Source: Methylovulum sp.
GTDB lineage: Bacteria; Pseudomonadota; Gammaproteobacteria; Methylococcales; Methylomonadaceae
Assembly: GCA_016919605.1 (NCBI GenBank)
Contig: JACXTQ010000091.1
Span: forward strand, 1 to 5,467
Reading direction: 5' to 3'
DNA: 5,467 nt
Shown here: positions 1 through 4,379 of the stretch, piece by piece
Layout of the letters: the number at the start of each line of letters is the position of its first letter
Position numbering within the stretch: the stretch's first letter is position 1
Position numbers and translations under genes: made by a program
The notes under the pieces: model-generated
Told to the model about the DNA's origin: nothing
Database searches by the model: none
Seen by the model: the letters and a program-made list of their open reading frames with translations, nothing else

Positions 1-634
1 AGTCCACTTGCCCATCACCACGCAAATGGTGGCTGATATACAACCAGCCTAGCAAGCTAGGGTGGGCGCTTGAATCAATATACAGCCGCTCCCCATGCTC
101 AAGCATGGCACGGGTATCAATGGCAGTACTTGAAAAGCGGGCCAAAACGCTGTCCAGATTCCAAACCGGATGACGATAAACACCCGTTTCCTGATAACGA
201 CCTGTGGCGCGGTTTTGGTATTCGCGTATCGACAAATCCCAAAACAACAGGCGCAACCGCCCGTTAAGCCGTTCGCTTAACGACTCAATAGCGGCTAAGG
301 ACAGGTCAAATAAAATTTTGTCATTAGTTTCATTGATCAACTCCTTTTCAATAGCGAGATACTCTTTATGTTGTACGCTATCGGGATGGAATGCCGGATC
401 ATTTAACACTTCATTGCCGAACCTGAAATCACCGACAATAAAAAAAGCGTCATGGCTTATCGTTGTGGCGGCGATTTCCTTAACGATACGCGGGCTCCAA
501 ATGGGCAGTCCGCCTACTCCGACAAGGTGGCTGGGCAATGTCAAGGCTGGCAATTGCCCAGTGTCGAGCGCGTGTTTAAGCCTAACCACATGCGAGGGGC
601 CAACGATAAGACGTTGGGGATTTTGATCGGACAT
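1..634 (-). CDS. SGNH/GDSL-hydrolase-like protein, 3' end outside window
   Basis: Reading the minus strand from ATG at 634 gives 211 codons without a stop up to the left edge, so this is a 5'-complete, 3'-truncated gene. An AAGGA ribosome-binding site (641-645) sits 6 nt before the ATG, which supports this start. There is no signal peptide. The protein opens directly on a beta-strand and turn, LIVGPSHVVRL (residues 9-19), where Ser14 could be the block I nucleophile of the SGNH fold. VGDFRFGN (67-74) could match the Gly/Asn block III region. YIDSSAHPSLLG (185-196) looks like block V, with Asp187 and His191 as candidate catalytic residues, although the spacing is DxxxH rather than the usual DxxH. 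If correct, it would be a cytoplasmic esterase or acyl-transfer enzyme, perhaps acting on a sugar or glycan; the substrate is unknown. It is the last visible gene of the operon, 25 nt after the coiled-coil gene. I am confident that the gene is real and only moderately confident of the family. Confidence 0.72.
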   Translation of the reverse strand, partial: MSDQNPQRLIVGPSHVVRLKHALDTGQLPALTLPSHLVGVGGLPIWSPRIVKEIAATTISHDAFFIVGDFRFGNEVLNDPAFHPDSVQHKEYLAIEKELINETNDKILFDLSLAAIESLSERLNGRLRLLFWDLSIREYQNRATGRYQETGVYRHPVWNLDSVLARFSSTAIDTRAMLEHGERLYIDSSAHPSLLGWLYISHHLRGDGQVD

Positions 635-640
635 AATTAT

Positions 641-645
641 TCCTT
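641..645 (-). promoter_or_regulatory. Ribosome-binding site of the SGNH-like gene
   Basis: AAGGA on the minus strand lies 6 nt before the ATG at 634, inside the 25-nt gap after the coiled-coil gene. It fixes the start of a gene whose stop lies outside the window. Confidence 0.7.
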
Positions 646-659
646 AGATTTTACAGTTA

Positions 660-1343
660 TTACTTAGGATTTCCAGTCGCCGCACCTGCGGGGTCTTGCT
701 GGTCGGCATCGGCAAACTCGGTGACTTTAAGGTCATCCAATTTGAATTGGTAGGTTTCGACGGTATTTTGGGTGTCGACTTTGCCTATGCCGGTAAATGG
801 CTCCAATTCCGCCACTTTGTTCCAAAAGCCTTTGTCCTGATATTTGCCAAGTAAAGCATGGTTGGCTTCAAGCAACTGCTTATTTCTACCTGTGCATTGC
901 TTAATCCAGTGTTCGCGCTCTTTAACGGCGGCAACCAGCAACTGATTATCATTTTGGATCAATTTTGCTTGGGTGACAATATCTTTGATTTTTTGGTGCA
1001 AATTTTGCTGTTTCTCGCGCTCGCCCTGTAATTGTGCCGCCAGTATGCCGTTATTATTGCGCAAGGCTTCTTCTTGGGTTTTGTGCAGCAAAATTTCCGC
1101 TTGTAAAGGTCCAAGCTGTTGGGCAACGCCGGTGAGTTTTTTCACCTCCTCCTGCAAAGCGGCCTTCTCTGTTTCCAACACTTGCTTTTCTTCCGTCAAT
1201 TGCCGGACGACTCCTTGGGCTTTTTTTAACGCCTGTTGCCCTGCCGATTCTTGCTTAGGGGCAGCAAACGCTGTGGCCCCGGATAGGCAAACTAGCAGGC
1301 AAACAGCGAATACACCAGGATGATGCTTGGGATTACGGATCAT
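660..1343 (-). CDS. Secreted periplasmic coiled-coil protein, function unknown
   Basis: A 227-residue protein from ATG at 1343, preceded by GGAG at 1353-1356. A GTG start at 1358 would overlap the porin stop and add five residues (232 aa), but it has no evident ribosome-binding site. The N-terminus is a signal peptide: basic MIRNPKHH, a hydrophobic core at about residues 11-24, and a likely signal peptidase I site after AFA at 27. Residues from about 35 to 155 are rich in Gln, Lys, Glu and Leu and contain long heptad-like stretches, for example QLTEEKQVLETEKAALQEEV (48-67), so a long parallel coiled coil is likely. The region after it looks most conserved in style: WIKQCTGRNKQLLEANHALL (146-165), then GKYQDKGFWNKVAELEPFTG (166-185) and a short VETYQFKLDDL segment. 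Cys150 is the only cysteine left after cleavage. The tail (about 208-227) is Gly/Ala/Asp-rich and probably disordered. I do not recognise a named family. Its place directly behind the porin, whose N-terminus is also a coiled coil, suggests that the two proteins may interact. Confidence 0.85.
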   Translation of the reverse strand: MIRNPKHHPGVFAVCLLVCLSGATAFAAPKQESAGQQALKKAQGVVRQLTEEKQVLETEKAALQEEVKKLTGVAQQLGPLQAEILLHKTQEEALRNNNGILAAQLQGEREKQQNLHQKIKDIVTQAKLIQNDNQLLVAAVKEREHWIKQCTGRNKQLLEANHALLGKYQDKGFWNKVAELEPFTGIGKVDTQNTVETYQFKLDDLKVTEFADADQQDPAGAATGNPK

Positions 1344-1352
1344 TGTCTTAGT

Positions 1353-1356
1353 CTCC
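1353..1356 (-). promoter_or_regulatory. Ribosome-binding site deciding the coiled-coil gene start
   Basis: GGAG on the minus strand lies 9 nt before ATG 1343 and immediately after the porin stop codon. It favours the ATG over the GTG at 1358 that overlaps the porin stop, and it implies translational coupling with the porin. Confidence 0.6.
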
Positions 1357-1357
1357 A

Positions 1358-3169
1358 CTACAAACGCATGTTCAAGTCTAAAGTGGCGGTGTCGATGTCC
1401 AGCGGCGGCCCATCAATCGCTTCGGTGCTGAACCAGCGGAACATCATCCAGGTATTTTTTGCCAGACCATAGTTGCCGCCTATCATCCAACCTTTGGCAT
1501 CAGTGCCGCCCTGATGGAAAATACTGTCGGTGAAAGCGTCCAACATGGCATCGCGTTGGATATAACGGTAAGCCAGTATCGCACTCCAGTCTTTAAAGTA
1601 TTTGATTTCCTGTTTGCCAACATCCAAGCGGACTTGGAAAGCATCCGTCCTTGCCCGATTATTGCTGCCCAAATAGCCAGGAAATTCGCGTCCGATACGG
1701 GCAGCGTCATAGCCTACGTTTTTCGCATAATCAACTGACACTAAAGTATGGATCGGGGCGAAATCGGCAAAATCATACATGACCGTGGCGTTGAAGATTT
1801 TAAAATCCGAGGCCAAGCCAAACAGACAGCCTTGGCCTTGCAAGCTTTGGGTGCTGGTGCAACGGCTATTGCTGCCGTTATTGACAGTGATGGGCACCAT
1901 AGTGTTGCCTTTTTGGATAAACTGCGGGGCTGTCCAATCATAAGTGAAGCTATCGGAGGCGTTGCTACGCGCCCGGATATTCTCATAATCGTAAAATGCG
2001 GCGGCCGCTTTTAGGCGCGAATCGTTATGGATCAGCCAGTCAGCGCCAATTTGGCCACCGAACAGCCATTTGTCGGTGGTCGACAAATTGACTTCTTGGA
2101 TAGGGAAAGCACCTAAAGTAAGAAAAAAGGAATCAGGAGTCTGTGGCCCCATTTGTACGCCGAAACGGCTGTTGGCTGGGGCGGGCAGATAATTTTTTAC
2201 CCTATCATAGTGTTGGTTGGCATGTAGGCGTAAGGTGCCGGCAAAGCCTTCAAAACTCAAATCAGGACTGTACATCATTTCCGTGGATACCCACGGGTTG
2301 GCAATCCGCCCCCCGTAAAGGCTGAACCAGTCATTATTTTGGCTATCGACATAATCGTATTGGGCAAAGGCACGATCAATGGCGACCTGGAACGATTGCC
2401 CAGTATTGCCCAAAGTTTGGTTACTGGATACTGGGCCGTACTGGTTGGTTGTGGATAGCCGGAAGCCCGCCTTCAAACCATCGGTGATTTTGGCATCTAT
2501 GGCGAGCCGGAAACGCTCACGTAAACGCAAACGGTCTTGGCTGGTGTTGAGATATTCTTGGTTTTTGTTTTGCGCCGCTAACAGGCCGCCATCTTGGTTG
2601 ATATTGATGTAGTCCAAATAGGCGTTTTTCGCATTGCCTGAACCGAAATAATCTTCTTGCGCCCGCAAGCGCATGTCACCGGATATTTTAATGTTTTGCA
2701 ACCATTCAGGTAATGCCGCAGGTATGCCCCATTGCTCTTTTTTGGCATCGGCCTTCACTTCTGTCACCACTTTGCCGGTCAGCCCTGAGATGACTTCTTG
2801 GCGAATTTCTTCTTTGACGAATTCAGGAACATAGGCAAAACGGATGCTTTTGGGGTCTTTAGCAGGTGCTTTATCGGTGCTTGCCTCGGCAGCGTTGGCT
2901 TCCGCCGCCTTAGTGATTTGTTGTTGGGTTTCCAATGTCGCCTTGGCTTTGGCGGCTTTCATCAGGCTTTCCGCTTTTTGTTTGTCCAGTAGGCCTTGTT
3001 GTACAAAAATATCAATCAGATTGACGGTGGTGTTTTTCAAATTGAGCAATTCCTCACGCTCACCAGCAATCTCTTGCTTGAGCTTGAGCAATTCCTGTTT
3101 CTCGTCCGCCATGATTGGCGTTACCAACGAGCTTGCCAATAAGGCCGCCAAGGTTTTTCTGGTCATCAT
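1358..3169 (-). CDS. Putative porin (Porin_5-type) with coiled-coil N-terminus
   Basis: A 603-residue outer-membrane beta-barrel protein. ATG at 3169 is chosen because GAGAG (3175-3179) lies 5 nt upstream; an in-frame TTG at 3181 would add four residues but would put this ribosome-binding site inside the gene. The signal peptide is MMTRKTLAALLASSLVTPIMA, cut before DEKQE (residue 22). Residues 22-50 form a short coiled coil with ELLKLK and ELLNLK spaced 14 residues apart. A helical FVQQGLLDKQKAESLMKAAK segment follows at about 55-74, then an Ala/Lys/Asp-rich linker. FAYVPEFVKEEIRQEV (111-126) and WGIPAALPEWL (147-157) resemble the conserved pre-barrel region of proteins annotated 'putative porin'. 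From about residue 160 (IKISGDMRLRAQ) to the end, alternating aromatic/hydrophobic strands such as FRLAIDAKITDGLKAGFRLS alternate with Asn/Gly/Ser-rich loops. Cys437 and Cys448, in a long polar loop, could form a disulfide. The protein ends TLDLNMRL, with Leu instead of the usual C-terminal Phe. It probably forms a diffusion channel; the solute is unknown. It shows no plug domain and no TonB box, so any coupling to the upstream TonB is inferred only from gene order. Confidence 0.85.
   Translation of the reverse strand: MMTRKTLAALLASSLVTPIMADEKQELLKLKQEIAGEREELLNLKNTTVNLIDIFVQQGLLDKQKAESLMKAAKAKATLETQQQITKAAEANAAEASTDKAPAKDPKSIRFAYVPEFVKEEIRQEVISGLTGKVVTEVKADAKKEQWGIPAALPEWLQNIKISGDMRLRAQEDYFGSGNAKNAYLDYININQDGGLLAAQNKNQEYLNTSQDRLRLRERFRLAIDAKITDGLKAGFRLSTTNQYGPVSSNQTLGNTGQSFQVAIDRAFAQYDYVDSQNNDWFSLYGGRIANPWVSTEMMYSPDLSFEGFAGTLRLHANQHYDRVKNYLPAPANSRFGVQMGPQTPDSFFLTLGAFPIQEVNLSTTDKWLFGGQIGADWLIHNDSRLKAAAAFYDYENIRARSNASDSFTYDWTAPQFIQKGNTMVPITVNNGSNSRCTSTQSLQGQGCLFGLASDFKIFNATVMYDFADFAPIHTLVSVDYAKNVGYDAARIGREFPGYLGSNNRARTDAFQVRLDVGKQEIKYFKDWSAILAYRYIQRDAMLDAFTDSIFHQGGTDAKGWMIGGNYGLAKNTWMMFRWFSTEAIDGPPLDIDTATLDLNMRL
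3042..3096 (-). repeat. Short direct repeat encoding two coiled-coil heptads in the porin
   Basis: The 13-mer ttgagcaattcct occurs exactly at 3042-3054 and 3084-3096 (plus-strand reading). The offset is 42 nt, or 14 codons, which is exactly two heptads. The encoded repeats are ELLKLK and ELLNLK. This points to expansion of the periplasmic coiled coil by an internal duplication. Confidence 0.6.
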
Positions 3170-3217
3170 GTTTACTCTCAAATTACTGTTTTTTTAAAAG
3201 CCTAGGCAATGTCTCCG

Positions 3218-3249
3218 GTTAAGGGCTTCCTTAGTCCGGCCGCCTTAAC
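3218..3249 (-). repeat. Inverted repeat in the tonB-porin spacer
   Basis: gttaagg (3218-3224) and ccttaac (3243-3249) are perfect complements around an 18-nt GC-rich loop. The RNA could form a 7-bp hairpin. No T-run follows on the minus strand, so it is not an obvious intrinsic terminator. It could be an attenuation or mRNA-stability element. Confidence 0.35.
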
Positions 3250-3251
3250 GT

Positions 3252-3276
3252 GTTTGGACGCAAATGCCACCCAAAC
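3252..3276 (-). repeat. Second inverted repeat in the tonB-porin spacer
   Basis: gtttgg (3252-3257) and ccaaac (3271-3276) are perfect complements around a 13-nt loop, and a G-U pair could extend the stem by one. It lies 20 nt after the tonB stop in transcription order. Such a hairpin may protect the 3' end of a processed exbB-exbD-tonB message, but there is no T-run to support termination. Confidence 0.3.
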
Positions 3277-3296
3277 GTAGCATTGTTCCCATAGCC

Positions 3297-3968
3297 TTAA
3301 ATTCTGGACGTGACCCGGAGCTTCAAAGGTTGCGGCATAGTGTCGGGTGGGGGTTTGGGCAAACTGAAACGCAAACCTGGCAAAGCGGCACGGATCGCCT
3401 GATCGACCTCTGGCTTGCCGCTGGAATTGTCCAATTCCGCGCGGTTGACACTGCCATCAGAATTGACCCAGACGTTAAGCTGCACAGCGTAAGCCGCCTT
3501 GCGGGCGGCAGTGTCGGCCAACAGCCGTTGCAGCTCTTCTTCAAGGCCATGTTTGACTTGGCCGCCATACCAAAGAATGGCGCTACCCGTCGTTCCTCCT
3601 AATAGGCCTCGTCCGCCTTTTTTTCCGACCAAACCGAACCCATCCGAACCTGCGCCACCCGCCGCATCCACACCCAATTCCTCGCCAGCTGGTTCTTCTG
3701 CCGCTTCGGGTGCAGGTTCCGGCATTTTTTCCGGTTCCGGCTCCGGTATCTTTTCTTGTTCCGGTTCAGGTTCCGGCAGTTTTTGTTCAGGCGGTGGCGG
3801 CGGCGGTGGGGGTGGTTGGATCATAGTAATTTGCTGCATCTGCTTTTTCGGTTGCGCAGGCTTTGGGAACATGCCTTGCAGGAAATAAACCGCTATGGCG
3901 ATAATTAATGCCAACACAATGCCAATCATCAACGGCAGATTGCGTAACCAATGTTTGTATGTGTCCAT
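3297..3968 (-). CDS. tonB: TonB-type energy transducer
   Basis: A 223-residue inner-membrane-anchored periplasmic protein that would carry proton-motive energy from ExbB/ExbD to an outer-membrane partner. After a short basic cytoplasmic stub, a single membrane helix spans about residues 11-30. A Lys/Gln/Pro segment and nine consecutive prolines (52-60) follow, then acidic PEPEPE repeats to about residue 93 with alternating Lys and Glu, typical of the extended TonB spacer. Residues 99-128 are Gly-rich. The C-terminal domain runs from about 138: VQLNVWVNSDGSVNRAEL (162-179), the NSSGKPEVDQAIRAALPGLRF segment (181-201), and a last strand LKLRVTSRI. This matches the usual TonB pattern of a DG turn, SSG, and DxA helix. 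Two variations stand out: the anchor helix lacks the SxxxH motif of the E. coli protein, and the YP of the classic C-terminal domain is not present. The gene starts 6 nt after the exbD stop, with a weak AGG (3974-3976) overlapping that stop, so translational coupling is likely. The gene symbol names the family; this is probably a paralogue of the iron-uptake TonB. Confidence 0.85.
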   Translation of the reverse strand: MDTYKHWLRNLPLMIGIVLALIIAIAVYFLQGMFPKPAQPKKQMQQITMIQPPPPPPPPPEQKLPEPEPEQEKIPEPEPEKMPEPAPEAAEEPAGEELGVDAAGGAGSDGFGLVGKKGGRGLLGGTTGSAILWYGGQVKHGLEEELQRLLADTAARKAAYAVQLNVWVNSDGSVNRAELDNSSGKPEVDQAIRAALPGLRFSLPKPPPDTMPQPLKLRVTSRI

Positions 3969-3974
3969 GAGCGC

Positions 3975-4379
3975 CTATTTGACCAATTTTTGGGTCACTA
4001 AGCCGAGCTGGCTGATTTCCAGCCGAGTGACTATATCCAGCACTTCAATGACTTTTTCATACTGCACGGCGGCATCAGCCTTCACTACCACAGGTAAATC
4101 CGGTGTTGCCGCCTTGTATTGACCCAGGCGCGTTTCCAAATCAGTCAGTGAAATCGGGTAAGTGTCCAGATATACTGTTCCGTCCTTGGTGATGGAAATG
4201 GCCTTAGTCTTGGGCTTGGACAATGAGGGTGTACTGCTGGCCTTGGGCAAGTTGACCGTAATACCCTGCACTGTCGCCGTGGTCATAATGATGAAAATCA
4301 ACAACAGCACATAAGCCACATCAAGCATAGGCGTGATGTTGATGTCATCGTAGACTTTGCCTTCTTCACCGACTTTCAT
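3975..4379 (-). CDS. exbD: ExbD/TolR-type biopolymer transport protein
   Basis: A 134-residue protein of normal family length. It forms the dimeric core of the ExbB/ExbD proton motor in the inner membrane. A short cytoplasmic N-terminus (1-14) leads to INITPMLDVAYVLLLIFIIM (13-32), the ExbD signature with one membrane helix; Asp20 corresponds to the essential proton-carrying Asp25 of E. coli ExbD. GITVNLPKAS (39-48) is the usual segment just outside the membrane. The periplasmic domain has the standard strand pattern: AISITKDGTVYLDTYPISL (60-78), a helix, PVVVKADAAVQYEKVIEVLD (95-114), and a final LGLVTQ strand. ATG 4379 overlaps the exbB stop by four bases (ATGA), with a strong GGAGG (4388-4392) 8 nt upstream, so the two subunits are translationally coupled. 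Nothing is missing from the family core. Confidence 0.94.
   Translation of the reverse strand: MKVGEEGKVYDDINITPMLDVAYVLLLIFIIMTTATVQGITVNLPKASSTPSLSKPKTKAISITKDGTVYLDTYPISLTDLETRLGQYKAATPDLPVVVKADAAVQYEKVIEVLDIVTRLEISQLGLVTQKLVK

Larger units (their letters stand above)
3170..3296 (-). other. 127-bp spacer between tonB and the porin gene
   Basis: This is the only sizeable non-coding gap in the window and it separates the energy-transduction genes from the porin. It holds two inverted repeats and the porin ribosome-binding site (GAGAG, 3175-3179), which lies 5 nt before ATG 3169. An AT-rich run (3189-3199) and an 8-bp palindrome gcctaggc (3200-3207) lie close to the porin start. I found no convincing sigma-70 promoter and no hairpin followed by a T-run. 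The porin may still have its own promoter, or a control element may act here to change the porin-to-TonB ratio, but this is inference. Confidence 0.5.

Noticed and set aside
204..626. Plus-strand 140-residue ORF
   Set aside because: It lies opposite the SGNH-like gene, has an implausible Ser/Arg-rich composition and has no domain signal; it is a shadow.
1260..1343. Lipoprotein signal in the coiled-coil protein
   Set aside because: The cysteines at 15 and 19 sit in the hydrophobic core and are preceded by AV and LV rather than the small residue of a lipobox; AFA at 25-27 is a better signal peptidase I site.
1344..1358. GTG start for the coiled-coil gene overlapping the porin stop
   Set aside because: No ribosome-binding site precedes it, whereas GGAG lies before ATG 1343. 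The five extra residues add nothing to the signal peptide. It cannot be fully excluded.
1358..3169. Porin as a TonB-dependent receptor
   Set aside because: It lacks a recognisable plug domain and TonB box; its N-terminus is coiled coil and its barrel resembles the putative-porin type.
3170..3181. TTG start for the porin at 3181
   Set aside because: It would place the GAGAG ribosome-binding site inside the gene; the ATG at 3169 has that site at normal spacing and gives a cleaner signal peptide.
3200..3207. gcctaggc palindrome followed by TTTT on the minus strand, as a terminator
   Set aside because: A 4-bp stem with no loop cannot form a terminator hairpin.
3182..3210. Possible sigma-70 promoter (TTGCCT ... 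TAATTT) before the porin
   Set aside because: The minus 10 box matches only about three of six positions and the spacing fit is only approximate, so it is too weak to annotate.
3499..3888. Plus-strand ORF with Gly/Ser-rich repeats
   Set aside because: The repeats are the complement of the TonB proline/glutamate codons, so it is a shadow of tonB.
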